A DNA stretch of 64,000 bases from Candidatus Eiseniibacteriota bacterium (GTDB taxonomy: Bacteria; Eisenbacteria; RBG-16-71-46; CAIMUX01), in the NCBI GenBank assembly GCA_016712505.1, contig JADJQY010000015.1, forward strand, positions 62,001 to 126,000, in the 5' to 3' direction. A model generated the notes under the pieces. The model searched no databases. It had not been told where the DNA came from and saw nothing but the letters and a program-made list of their open reading frames with translations. Positions 35,502 through 44,319 of the stretch are shown one piece after another. Made by a program: the position numbers and the translations under genes. Within the stretch, counting starts at the first letter, position 1, and each line of letters begins with the position of its first letter.

Positions 35502-36776
35502 ATGGCAGTGGATGCACCGGGGATCGCCCCAAGCCTTCGCCGCGCCCTGAGCTTCAACCGCACGATCTCGAGCAACCTACGCGTCAAGGCACTCTCCGAG
35601 CTCATCGTGAAGGGCGGCCGTCTGCTGCTCGTAATCGCGGCTGCCCGGCTCCTGGGGCCGGAGCAGTTCGGCCTCTACGCGTTCGCGATCGCCTTTGCCC
35701 TGATCCTGGCCGACGGCGCCGACTTCGGGCTCCACCTGATGCTCGCCCGGGAGGTGGCCCGCGCCCCGGAGGCGCGCGACCTGGCCTTGGGACGGGCGTT
35801 CCGAGCGAAGGCGATCCTCTCCCTCGCGGTGCTTACCGCCCTCACCGGGGCGGCGCTGCTCTACCCGCGCCCCGCCGAGGTGAAGGTGATCCTGATCCTG
35901 GCCGGTCTCACGGTGATGGCGCAGTCCTGGTCCGACTTCTGGAGCCACTACTTCCGCGGCCTCCAGTCGCTCAAGGAAGAGGCGGTGGTCAGCGCGGCCC
36001 AGATGGCGCTCGGCACCGGAATCGGGATCTGGATCCTGCTCCACGGACATGGCCCACGAGAGCTGTTTCTGGCCCTGTTCAGCGCCGGGGTGGCGGCAAA
36101 CCTGATCGCCATGTCTCTGGTCGCGCGACGGGGCAAGATCGCCCACGCCACCACCGATGAGATCTGGGACACCCTGCGCGCGGCGGCGCCGATCGGAGTG
36201 AGCTTCCTCCTCGCCACGATCTACATGCGGGTCGATCTCGTGCTGCTGGAGCGGCTGCGCAGCGACGCCGAGGTCGGTTCGTACGGTGCGGCCTACCGGC
36301 TCTTCGAGAGTTTCCGCTTTCTCCCCGCGCTCTTCATGGCGGCGCTGTTCCCTGCATTCTCCGAGTACGCCGACCGCCACCGCGCCGAGCTGCTGGCCTT
36401 GCTGCGGAAGGGAATCCGCTGGATGACCCTCCTCTCGCTCCTGATTGTGGGCAGCCTGCTGGTCGCGGCGCCGTTTCTGCTGCGGCTGCTCTACGGCGAT
36501 CGTTACGGCGATGCCGCCCCGCTGCTTCGGCTTCTCGCCCCGAGTCTCCTGTTTCTCTTCCCGAACTACGCTCTGACCCACCTGCTGGTCGCCCTTGGGG
36601 CCCAGCGGGCCTACGCCTTGATCGTCGCGATCTGCGTGCCGCTCAACATCGGACTCAACCTCCTCGCCATCGGTCCCTTCGGCGCAGCCGGGTCCGCGGT
36701 CGTGACCTGCATCACCGAGGCGACCCTCTTCGGCCTCTCGGTCCTGGCCCTCCGGCGTCGCCTGCGGGATCACTGA
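35502..36776 (+). CDS. Polysaccharide flippase (Wzx/MATE-like), copy 1
   Basis: A 424-residue integral membrane protein of the polysaccharide-transporter superfamily with about 12 helices. It opens NLRVKALSELIVKGGRLLLV and has the conserved ARLLGPEQFGLYAFA start of helix 2. Later come DFWSHYFRGLQSL and the C-terminal half AAPIGVSFLLATIYMRVDLV, ERLRSDAEVGSYGAAYRL and LLRLLAPSLLFLFPNYAL. It would move lipid-linked oligosaccharide across the inner membrane. It is followed after 6 nt by a close paralogue and heads a five-gene rightward run. Confidence 0.88.
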   Translation: MAVDAPGIAPSLRRALSFNRTISSNLRVKALSELIVKGGRLLLVIAAARLLGPEQFGLYAFAIAFALILADGADFGLHLMLAREVARAPEARDLALGRAFRAKAILSLAVLTALTGAALLYPRPAEVKVILILAGLTVMAQSWSDFWSHYFRGLQSLKEEAVVSAAQMALGTGIGIWILLHGHGPRELFLALFSAGVAANLIAMSLVARRGKIAHATTDEIWDTLRAAAPIGVSFLLATIYMRVDLVLLERLRSDAEVGSYGAAYRLFESFRFLPALFMAALFPAFSEYADRHRAELLALLRKGIRWMTLLSLLIVGSLLVAAPFLLRLLYGDRYGDAAPLLRLLAPSLLFLFPNYALTHLLVALGAQRAYALIVAICVPLNIGLNLLAIGPFGAAGSAVVTCITEATLFGLSVLALRRRLRDH

Positions 36777-36782
36777 GCCCCG

Positions 36783-38093
36783 ATGTCTCCGAACGACCGA
36801 GCGACCGCAGCGCGCGGCGGGTGGCGGGAACGCTTTCGTCTCTCCGGAGCCACGGCCGACAACCTGCGGGTGAAAGCAATCTCCGAACTGCTGGTCAAGG
36901 CCGGACGCTTCCTCCTCTTCGTCCTCGCCGCGCGCCTGCTCGGGGCCGACGCCTTCGGGCGGTATGCCTTCGCCTTCACCCTGGGGAACATCCTGGCCAA
37001 CGGATCGGACTTCGGACTCCAGATGTACCTGTCGCGGAGAGTGGCGCAGGAGCCGGAGTCGCGCGCCGCGGTCCTGCGCCAGTCGATCCGGGCGAAGGGC
37101 CTGCTCACCCTCCTGATGCTTCTACTCCTGCTCGCGGCGACCTTCCTCTATCCGCGACCGGAGGAGGATCGGGCGTTGGTTTTCGCCATGGGGGCGGCCA
37201 GCCTGGCCCAGTCCTGGACCGAGCTCTGGAACTACATGTTCCGCGGGCTTCAGTCGCTGCGCGAGGAGGCGATGCTGAACCTGGTGCACAGCGGCCTGGC
37301 GCTGGTCATCGGAGTCGCGCTCCTGGCCGCCGGCGCGGGCCCACTCGGTCTCGCCCTCGCCCTCTTCGTCGCGGCCGGAATCACCTCGATCGTGGCAGTC
37401 GTGCGCCTGCGCCGCCGCGGGCTCCTGACCACTCCCGCGCTCTCCCTCCCGATCACCCCAGCCCTCCGCGAAGCCGCACCGATCGGCATCGCGATTCTGA
37501 TCTCGATCCTCTACTTCCGGATCGATGTGCTCTTCCTCGAGCGGATGTGCGACGACGCGGAGGTCGGTCGTTACGGCGCGGCCTACCGACTGCTCGAGAG
37601 TCTCCTGTTCCTCCCGGCAATCTTCCTCGCCGCGGTCTACCCCGCCTTCGCCGAGAAGGCGCGCACCGACCGGGCGGAGATGCGGCGCCTCCACCAGGTG
37701 ACGTTGCGCTGGATGGTGGTGCTCTCTCTCGCCGTGGTGACCGGACTGCTGCTCTTTACCACCTTCGGTCTGCGCCTGCTCTTCGGCCCCGGTTACGAGG
37801 GATCGCTTCCCATCCTCCGCGTGCTCGCCCCGAGCCTGATCTTCATCTACGTCAACTACGGCCTGACACACTTCATGGTCGCGCTCCACGCCCAGAAATG
37901 GAACGCGATCTTCGCCCTCGCCTGCCTGCTCCTCAACTGCGGGCTGAACTACCTCTGGATTCCCCGCTGGGCCGGCGTCGGGGCCGCGGCCGCCACGGTA
38001 GCGACCGAGGGGCTGCTCTTCCTGCTCTGCTTCGGCCTGGTCGCGCGGAAGATGCGCGCCGAAACGCGCGATGCGCAGACCGGGAACGCATGA
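36783..38093 (+). CDS. Polysaccharide flippase (Wzx/MATE-like), copy 2
   Basis: A 436-residue membrane protein clearly paralogous to the preceding gene. It shares DNLRVKAISELLVKAGRFLL, the ARLLGADAFGRYAFAF block, YMFRGLQSLREEA, FRIDVLFLERMCDDAEVGRY and VLAPSLIFIYVNYGLTHF, at roughly half identity by eye. Tandem duplication is the simplest origin. Its TGA overlaps the ATG of the O-antigen ligase-like gene (ATGA). Two flippases side by side suggest two glycan substrates or a heteromeric arrangement. Confidence 0.88.
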   Translation: MSPNDRATAARGGWRERFRLSGATADNLRVKAISELLVKAGRFLLFVLAARLLGADAFGRYAFAFTLGNILANGSDFGLQMYLSRRVAQEPESRAAVLRQSIRAKGLLTLLMLLLLLAATFLYPRPEEDRALVFAMGAASLAQSWTELWNYMFRGLQSLREEAMLNLVHSGLALVIGVALLAAGAGPLGLALALFVAAGITSIVAVVRLRRRGLLTTPALSLPITPALREAAPIGIAILISILYFRIDVLFLERMCDDAEVGRYGAAYRLLESLLFLPAIFLAAVYPAFAEKARTDRAEMRRLHQVTLRWMVVLSLAVVTGLLLFTTFGLRLLFGPGYEGSLPILRVLAPSLIFIYVNYGLTHFMVALHAQKWNAIFALACLLLNCGLNYLWIPRWAGVGAAAATVATEGLLFLLCFGLVARKMRAETRDAQTGNA

Positions 38094-39778
38094 CCCTGCG
38101 CGTCGGCTGGCTCGCCTTGCTCGCGTTCTCCCTCCCCTTCGAACTCAAGGCGACCTGGTTCAGCGTCGGCCCGGTCGGAGTGACCAACCTCGAGTGCCTC
38201 CTCCTCCCGTACATCCTCTGGGCGGCGACGGCGCAGCGCGGTCTGAAACTCGATCGGATCGCGGTGGCGGGGCTGGCCTGGATCGCGACCTTGACCGCTT
38301 CGTCCCTTCTGGCCAGTCAGGACCACCTCGCCTCGCTCCGATTCACCGGAAGGTTGGCCACCGCGGTCCTGGTCTTCCTCCTCGCCCGCAGGGATCTCAC
38401 GCCGCGCCGGGCGCGCGCCTGGGTCCTTTCGGCGCTCCTGGGCGGCGGCATGGCCGCCGCGCTCCTCGGGATCCTCGAGACATTTCGCTGGGCCGACTTC
38501 ACCTCCTGGATGCACCTCTTCCGGGACAAGATCGCGACCGTGAACGGAGAACTCCGCCTCACCTCATCGTGGCAGCACGCCAATACCGCGGCAGGGGCGC
38601 TGGAATTGCTGGCCGTGCTGGCCGGGGCCGAGGCGTTCCGCCTCGGGCTGGAGCGGCGATGGGACCGGGCGATCGCCTTCGCTTCGGTCACCGCACTCCT
38701 GACGTCCGCGCTCTTTCACACCTTGAGCCGGGGAGGAATGGTCGCGGCTCTCTCCGCTCTCGTGCTGGTCACGCTGCTCACTCTGCGGACCGCAGACCGT
38801 GGACTCCGTCCGCGCCTCCTCGTCATGGGGCTGGTGATGCTCGCCGGCCCACCTCTGTTCGCGCTGGCGAGTAACCCGATTCTCCGCGGCCGCCTCACCC
38901 GAGCCGAAGGACCAACCCACGGAGTGGCCTACGCGGTCGATTCCCTGGCCGCCGCCACGATGGGCGAGGAACTCAGATTGCCCGTCCGCCTTCACAACAC
39001 CCGCACCTTCACCTGGCGACGACATGCGCCGCACGAGGTCAATCTTTCGTATCATCTGCTCGATGCCAACCAGCGGGAGGTGGTGTTCGACGGACCGCGT
39101 ACGCCTCTCCCTCGCGACGTGCGCGCCGGAGAGGATCTGGTGCTGTCGGCTCTGGTCGTTGCGCCGAAGGAAGAGGGAGACTACGTGGTGCTCTGGGATC
39201 TGGTGCAGGAAGGAGTCAGCTGGTTCAGCCAGATGCAGAACCCCTCCGCCCGGACCTTCCTCAGCGTGCGCGGCGAGCGCGAGCGCGCGGCGGTTTCAGT
39301 CGCTTCGTGGGCGCGCGGCCGCTCCGCCCAGCGCGATCCCTGGCCGGAGCTCAAGCTGGTCGGGCGCTCGACGCTCTGGCCGCTCGGAGTCTCCTACCTG
39401 TGCGCCCAGCCTCTGCTCGGGATCGGGCCGGACCAGTTTCGCCATCGCTACGCGGAGACCCTGCCCGGAGAGGGCTACGATCCGCGCCTCCACGCCAACT
39501 CGCTCTACATCGAGTCGCTCGCCACCACCGGCCTTCTGGGCACGGCCGGCCTCGCATGCTGGATCGGGTCCATCGCCGCCGCGCTCGTCGGGCGTCTTCG
39601 CCGACCCCGAGGTGACCTGGCGGCCGCCGGCGGCCTGGGGCTCCTGACCGCGTACCTGGTGCATGGCCTGCTCGACTGCATGCTCGAGCCCCACGCGGTG
39701 AGCCTGACCCTCGCGCTGGGATTGGCGGCGTCCGGCCTCGGCGACCCGGGTGACGTGCGGACGGAGGGGCGCGCATGA
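38090..39778 (+). CDS. O-antigen ligase/polymerase-like membrane protein with a soluble beta domain
   Basis: A 562-residue protein. The N-terminal ~280 residues hold about nine helices. TSSWQHANTAAGALELLAVL and HTLSRGGMVAALSALVL match the WaaL/Wzy_C pattern, with the Arg and Gly pair in the latter. Residues ~285-395 form a predicted periplasmic beta-sandwich (LRLPVRLHNTRTFTW; VVLWDLVQEGVSWFSQ) inserted in the chain. The C-terminal part has GIGPDQFRHRYAETLPGEGY and DPRLHANSLYIESLATTG, the conserved second half of the family. It overlaps both neighbours by 4 nt. It would polymerise or ligate glycan repeats. Confidence 0.82.
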   Translation: MTLRVGWLALLAFSLPFELKATWFSVGPVGVTNLECLLLPYILWAATAQRGLKLDRIAVAGLAWIATLTASSLLASQDHLASLRFTGRLATAVLVFLLARRDLTPRRARAWVLSALLGGGMAAALLGILETFRWADFTSWMHLFRDKIATVNGELRLTSSWQHANTAAGALELLAVLAGAEAFRLGLERRWDRAIAFASVTALLTSALFHTLSRGGMVAALSALVLVTLLTLRTADRGLRPRLLVMGLVMLAGPPLFALASNPILRGRLTRAEGPTHGVAYAVDSLAAATMGEELRLPVRLHNTRTFTWRRHAPHEVNLSYHLLDANQREVVFDGPRTPLPRDVRAGEDLVLSALVVAPKEEGDYVVLWDLVQEGVSWFSQMQNPSARTFLSVRGERERAAVSVASWARGRSAQRDPWPELKLVGRSTLWPLGVSYLCAQPLLGIGPDQFRHRYAETLPGEGYDPRLHANSLYIESLATTGLLGTAGLACWIGSIAAALVGRLRRPRGDLAAAGGLGLLTAYLVHGLLDCMLEPHAVSLTLALGLAASGLGDPGDVRTEGRA

Positions 39779-41817
39779 AGCTCGGCATCGACGCCACGCC
39801 CCTGGCCCAGGCCAAGAGCGGAATCGGATACCATGTCGAATCCCTGGTTCGAGCGCTGGCGGCAACGCGACGACTCGACGACATCCTGCTCTTCTCCAAT
39901 CGTCCGCCGCTCTGGGATGAAGCCCCCCCGACCGGCGTTCGTTTCGTCGACCGCCGTCTCTTCCCCAAGCGCGCAGCCTGGATGCAGTTCGTCCTCCCGC
40001 GGCTGATCGCGGAGGAAAAGCCCGACCTCACCCACTACATCAACTTCAATGCTCCGATCCTGGGGCGGCACCCCTTCGTCGTGACCTTCCACGACATGGT
40101 GCTCTTCCGCCACCCCGAGTTCTTCACCTGGAAGAAGCGGGTGCTGACCCGGAATCTGATGCCGCTGGTCGGGCGCCGGGCGCTGGGCATCCTGACCGTC
40201 ACCGAAGCCGCGCGACGGGAGATCGTCGAGTATCTGGAGATCGATCCGGCAAGGGTCCACGTGGTTCCGGCCGCGCCGGCCGACCTCTACCGGCCGGTGA
40301 ATGACCTTGGGGCCATCACCGCGGTACGGGACCGACATCGGCTTCCGAATCCCTACATCTTGTTCGTCGGCACGCTCGAACCGCGAAAAAACCTCCCGCG
40401 TCTGCTCGCCGCCTTCGATCGGTTGAAGCGTGAGACCGGCCTTCCCCACGACCTTGCGATCGTGGGGGCGAGGGGGTGGAAGTTCGATCCGATCTTCGCC
40501 ACGGTCGAGGCTCTCGCGGCGCGAGAGTCCGTCCGTTTTCTCGACTACGTCCCGCTCGAGGCGATGCCCGCGCTGTACGCAGGCGCCGATCTGCTAGTGT
40601 TCCCGTCCCTGTACGAAGGGTTCGGTGTCCCTCCGCTCGAAGCGATGCGCGTCGGGACACCGGCCGTGGTCTCGGCCACGCCGGCCATCCGTGAGGTCTG
40701 CGGCGGAGCGGCGATCGAGATCGACCCCTTCTCCGTCGAATCGATCGCCGGCGGAATGCGACGGGTGCTCGAAAGCCCGGTCGAACATGCCGCGCTTCGC
40801 CAGCGGGGCCTCCTCCGGTCGGCGGAATTCACCTGGGCGCACTCCGCCGCGCGGGCGATCCCGGTCTACGAGCAGGCGCTCGGTCGTCTCGGGGCGGTGC
40901 GCGGCCCCCTGCCGGAGGCCGGCGCCGAAGTGGCGGGCCCGCCCGTGCCGGTTCGCCCGGAGCTCTCGTCCGCGATCCTCGAGACGCTGCGCTACGGAGA
41001 TCTGTTTCAGAGCCCGATGACCCGAGACGAACTCGCGCGCGGGCTCTTCCGGATCGCAGCCACGCCCGAGGAGATCGAACGCGCGCTCCGCGTCGACCCA
41101 GCCCTGCGCGCCCAGATCGGGAACTCCGACGGATACCTCTTCCTCGTCGATCGATCCACCCTGGTCGAGCGCCGGAAAGACATGCAGGCGCGGCATGAAG
41201 CGCTCATCGCGGCCAACAAGGCGGATCTGCGTCACCTGGCGAGGCTGCCATTCGTGCGGATGCTCGCCTTCAGCGGCGGCACCGCGCACCGGAACTCACC
41301 CGATCACTCCGACGTCGATCTCTTCGTGGTCGCGGCCGAGGGGAAACTCGCCACCGTGGCGGCCACGATCTTTCTCGTCTCGCATCTCCTGCGAAAGCGC
41401 CACATCTTCTGTGCAAACTACCTGGTCGACGAGGCCCACCTCGCGGTCGCGGCGCGCGACCTTTACACCGCCCACCAGCTGGTCAACTTGCGCCCGCTGG
41501 AGGCGACGCCGATCTACGACCGGCTGCTCGATCAGAATCTGTGGGCCCGGGAGCACTTTCCCAACGCCCGGCCCTGGCGGCCGGAGAACCTCTGGCCGTC
41601 GGATCGGGCAGGACGGGCGCTTCAGCGGCTGTGGGAGCGCCTGCTCACTCCCCTCGCGACCCTGAGCGAGCCGATCTGCCGGGCGGTCTTGCTCCGACGG
41701 TTCCGCTCCCGCCGCGCCCGGACCGCCGGAGGGGACGTGATCCTCGAACCGGGCCGGCTCAAACTGCACTTCAAGGATCTGAAGGGAACGACGCTTCAGC
41801 GATTCGGACCGCGCTGA
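39775..41817 (+). CDS. GT4 glycosyltransferase fused to a nucleotidyltransferase-like domain
   Basis: A 680-residue cytoplasmic protein of two parts. Residues 1-~385 are a GT-B family 4 transferase: MKLGIDATPLAQ...GIGYHVESLV, FVGTLEPRKNLPRLLAAF and the donor-site block PSLYEGFGVPPLEAM with its E-x7-E pair. Residues ~400-680 add a winged-helix-like segment (LRYGDLFQSPMTRDELARGL) and a pol-beta-type nucleotidyltransferase motif, AFSGGTAHRNSPDHSDVDLF, with the GG and D-x-D pair. It overlaps the preceding gene by 4 nt. The fusion could couple sugar addition with nucleotidyl or phospho-modification of the glycan; no such pairing is familiar to me. Confidence 0.85.
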   Translation: MKLGIDATPLAQAKSGIGYHVESLVRALAATRRLDDILLFSNRPPLWDEAPPTGVRFVDRRLFPKRAAWMQFVLPRLIAEEKPDLTHYINFNAPILGRHPFVVTFHDMVLFRHPEFFTWKKRVLTRNLMPLVGRRALGILTVTEAARREIVEYLEIDPARVHVVPAAPADLYRPVNDLGAITAVRDRHRLPNPYILFVGTLEPRKNLPRLLAAFDRLKRETGLPHDLAIVGARGWKFDPIFATVEALAARESVRFLDYVPLEAMPALYAGADLLVFPSLYEGFGVPPLEAMRVGTPAVVSATPAIREVCGGAAIEIDPFSVESIAGGMRRVLESPVEHAALRQRGLLRSAEFTWAHSAARAIPVYEQALGRLGAVRGPLPEAGAEVAGPPVPVRPELSSAILETLRYGDLFQSPMTRDELARGLFRIAATPEEIERALRVDPALRAQIGNSDGYLFLVDRSTLVERRKDMQARHEALIAANKADLRHLARLPFVRMLAFSGGTAHRNSPDHSDVDLFVVAAEGKLATVAATIFLVSHLLRKRHIFCANYLVDEAHLAVAARDLYTAHQLVNLRPLEATPIYDRLLDQNLWAREHFPNARPWRPENLWPSDRAGRALQRLWERLLTPLATLSEPICRAVLLRRFRSRRARTAGGDVILEPGRLKLHFKDLKGTTLQRFGPR

Positions 41818-41857
41818 GACCCAGCGCTCCGCATTCACCCCACCGAAGCGGGTCGCA

Positions 41858-42199
41858 TCAGCCCCAGAACTTCCACCATGGCCGCTTCCGCAGGGTGCCC
41901 GGCGCGATCCGGTCGACCAGCTGCCTGAGCCGCGCCGCCTGCTCGCGGCCGAGCTGTGACGCGCCGCGCCCGGTCAGTTCGGCGCAGTAGCCCAGCACCT
42001 GGCGGACCAGCACTTCCTGCTCCGGCGGGGAGAGCCGCAACGCCGGCCGGGCGTCCGGAGGGGCGAGGAGGATATCCTCGACCCGTTCGAGCAGACCGCG
42101 GAGCCGCACCGACTCCGCCGGATCGAATACGCGTTTGGCGCGAAACGCCAGCGCCTCGTGCAACAGCTTCAGCTCGGTCATCTCGGTGGAGCCACTCAT
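41858..42199 (-). CDS. Small hypothetical protein
   Basis: A 113-residue protein, mostly helical: MTELKLLHEALAFRAKRVFD, then LRGLLERVEDILLAP and LSPPEQEVLVRQVLGYC, ending WWKFWG. No signal peptide or membrane segment is seen. I do not recognise the family. The start ATG at 42199 forms an ATGA with the end of the long GT9 frame; ATG 42181 would also serve. It is convergent with the GT4 gene, 40 nt away. Confidence 0.55.
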   Translation of the reverse strand: MSGSTEMTELKLLHEALAFRAKRVFDPAESVRLRGLLERVEDILLAPPDARPALRLSPPEQEVLVRQVLGYCAELTGRGASQLGREQAARLRQLVDRIAPGTLRKRPWWKFWG

Positions 42200-44319
42200 C
42201 CCATGTCCGATTCGGGTGGAAACCGCCGGCCGGGCAATCCGCCCGCAGGCGGCGCTGGACCCCCACGGCCCGTCTTCCGTACTGTGATCGAGGGCGCAGG
42301 GGCGCCCGCACCCGAGTCTACGCAAGCGAGGACCCACTGCGCATGAGAATCCCACGCACTCTGATCGCACTCTTCCTGGCCGCAGCCGCGCGCGAAGCGG
42401 TCACTGCCCCCACGGCAGTCGCGGGCTGGTGGATTGCCGGGACCGCGGTTGGCCCCGATGAAACGACCGGTGTCCCGGGAGTGAAGGTCACCCTCTTCCC
42501 GGCTGAAGTCGCCTCGACCACCGACGAGTATGGAAACTTCCTCGTCGCCTGGGACGGAAAGCGGGGATACCTCACCGTCCAGGCTCCGGGCGCCGAACTT
42601 TGCAAGCGCCTGGCCCTCTGGGAGCGGCCCCAGGCGGAGGCCGACTCCACCCTCGATCTCGGCCAGATCACCGTCTCGCCGACCCATCGCTTCTCCGGCC
42701 GCGGCCGCCCCCTCGCGCCGCGCGGCACCGTGCCGCCCGATTCCCTTTCTCTCTCCGGCCCGCAACCCGGCACCCCGGAGCGCTACTGGATGGTCTTCCG
42801 CGTGGTGACCGACCTTTACGGCACTCCGACCACGGTCGATCGCTACGAAGGCGAGGAGGGCCCGCCCGAACTCCAGTCGCATCTCATCGCCTGGTTGCGC
42901 GGCATTCGCTGGACGGTGAATCGCGAGACGCTCTGCGGTCTGGAAGATCCGTTCCGGACGATGTTCCCGATGACCTACTGGTGGCGCGACGGCCACTGGA
43001 TCTTCCTGCCGGACGGCGGCCCGACGAAGGCGCAGAAGCAGGTTCTCGAGAAGGCGGGGCGGCAGCTCAACATCGAGGGGCTTTCCGCCCCGATCGACTC
43101 GACGCAGATCCCGAAGTAGGCGGTCCGACCCCGATCGCAGCCCCGTCCGCTCGTCCGGACGACCGACCGAGCGGTGCAACTCGAGCTCGATGGCCGCCCA
43201 GACCGAATCCGGGCTGATCTCGCGCATGCACGCCGCCGCGTACGGACAGCGCACCGTCTTCGCGTTCTCGATCGTCATGCACGGGCTGCAGAACCGAGCT
43301 CCGTAGAGAACCCGGACCCGCGGACCCAGCGGCCCATAGCGCTCCGGGGTCTCCGGCCCGAAGAGCACCACCACCGGGGCGCCGACCGCGGCAGCCAGAT
43401 GGGCCGGTCCCGAGTCGCTGCTCACGACCAACGTGGCACCGGCGAGCAGACGGGCCAGATCGGCCAGCGAAGTTTGCCCGGTCAGATCGTGCAGGCGCGG
43501 TCCGCGCCCGGCCAGGCCGGCGACGCGGGCCACGTAGCCCCTTTCCTCCGCGGATCCGATCAGCGCCACGTCGAGGTCGGTGTCTCGGGCGAAGCGACGG
43601 AGCACCGCGGCGAACGATTCAACCGGCCAGCGCCGCTCGAACGCCAGGGCTCCGACATTGACGTTCACGACGACATACGGTCCGTGCAAGCCGAAGCGCC
43701 GAGACGGATCGCGCCCCTCCTCCGGCAGCATCACCTCCCCGGCCGGCACCGAGGTCAAGGGCTCCGGATCGCCGGCTCCCGTGGCGGCCGCGACGAGCGC
43801 GAGGAAATTCACCGCGGTGTGCTGCGAAGGGTCGAAGCTAGCTGCTTCGGTGAGCAGTCGCCGCTTTCCGCCGCGCCGCCGGGCGAACCCGATCCGTCGC
43901 GCGATCCCGGCCGACGCGGCAAGCAGACTCGAAGTGTGGACGAAGAACTCGAAGTCGATGGCCACGTCGTAGCGCGCCCGGGCGAGGTCTCGGCGCAGCC
44001 GCAGCAGCTCCCGGACGATTCGCGGGAGGGAGCCGAGCCTGAGGCTTCGCACCGCATCGATCCCCCCGATCAGCCGAGCCACCTCTTCGTTGCCGGCCAG
44101 AGTGAGCAGGTCGATCCGGGTCGTGGGCCACGCCGCACGCAGACGAGCGATGGCCGGAGCGGCGAGAATCAACGAACCGATCCCCCAGAACTTGATCAGG
44201 AGCACCCGTTCTGGAGCCCGATCCACGGCGACGGAAGGCGGGAGCGGCAGCAGCCGGGCCAGGATCGAGCCGAGTCGCTCATCGAGCTGCTTCATGAAAC
44301 CGATGCGCCGCGGATTCAT
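42196..44319 (-). CDS. Glycosyltransferase family 9 (heptosyltransferase-like), 3' end unresolved
   Basis: The first ~390 codons (44319 to about 43150) are a clear GT9 enzyme. The N-terminal half begins VLLIKFWGIGSLILAAPAIA. The C-terminal half has NVNVGALAFERRWPVESFA, LIGSAEERGYV, LTGQTSLADLARLLAGA, the donor motif SDSGPAHLAAAVG and VVLFGPETPERYGPLG, then a Cys-rich tail (CSPCMT, RCPYAAACMREI). After that no stop appears. The frame continues about 320 codons antisense to the gene at 42343-43119 with composition typical of a shadow frame, and stops at 42196. The real protein probably ends near 43150, or an indel hides the stop. The start ATG overlaps the GT87 stop (ATGA). Confidence 0.75.
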   Translation of the reverse strand: MNPRRIGFMKQLDERLGSILARLLPLPPSVAVDRAPERVLLIKFWGIGSLILAAPAIARLRAAWPTTRIDLLTLAGNEEVARLIGGIDAVRSLRLGSLPRIVRELLRLRRDLARARYDVAIDFEFFVHTSSLLAASAGIARRIGFARRRGGKRRLLTEAASFDPSQHTAVNFLALVAAATGAGDPEPLTSVPAGEVMLPEEGRDPSRRFGLHGPYVVVNVNVGALAFERRWPVESFAAVLRRFARDTDLDVALIGSAEERGYVARVAGLAGRGPRLHDLTGQTSLADLARLLAGATLVVSSDSGPAHLAAAVGAPVVVLFGPETPERYGPLGPRVRVLYGARFCSPCMTIENAKTVRCPYAAACMREISPDSVWAAIELELHRSVGRPDERTGLRSGSDRLLRDLRRVDRGGKPLDVELPPRLLENLLLRLRRAAVRQEDPVAVAPPVGHREHRPERIFQTAERLAIHRPANAAQPGDEMRLEFGRALLAFVAIDRGRSAVKVGHHAEDHPVALRGAGLRAGERKGIGRHGAARREGAAAAGEAMGRRDGDLAEIEGGVGLRLGPLPEGQALAKFGARSLDGEVSPLSVPGDEEVSILVGGRGDFSREEGDLHSRDTGRFIGANRGPGNPPARDCRGGSDRFARGCGQEECDQSAWDSHAQWVLACVDSGAGAPAPSITVRKTGRGGPAPPAGGLPGRRFPPESDMG
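42343..43119 (+). CDS. Secreted protein with carboxypeptidase-regulatory-like domain
   Basis: A 258-residue exported protein. The leader MRIPRTLIALFLAAAA runs to about residue 28. A beta-sandwich of the carboxypeptidase-regulatory type follows (IAGTAVGPDETTGVPGVKVT, then STTDEYGNFLVAW). The C-terminal ~120 residues contain several Trp/Tyr-rich segments (YWMVFRVVTDLYG; YWWRDGHWIFLPDGG) that I do not recognise. It lies wholly antisense to the read-through of the GT9 frame; its amino-acid make-up looks the more protein-like of the two. Start ATG 42343 lacks a strong Shine-Dalgarno. Confidence 0.7.
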   Translation: MRIPRTLIALFLAAAAREAVTAPTAVAGWWIAGTAVGPDETTGVPGVKVTLFPAEVASTTDEYGNFLVAWDGKRGYLTVQAPGAELCKRLALWERPQAEADSTLDLGQITVSPTHRFSGRGRPLAPRGTVPPDSLSLSGPQPGTPERYWMVFRVVTDLYGTPTTVDRYEGEEGPPELQSHLIAWLRGIRWTVNRETLCGLEDPFRTMFPMTYWWRDGHWIFLPDGGPTKAQKQVLEKAGRQLNIEGLSAPIDSTQIPK

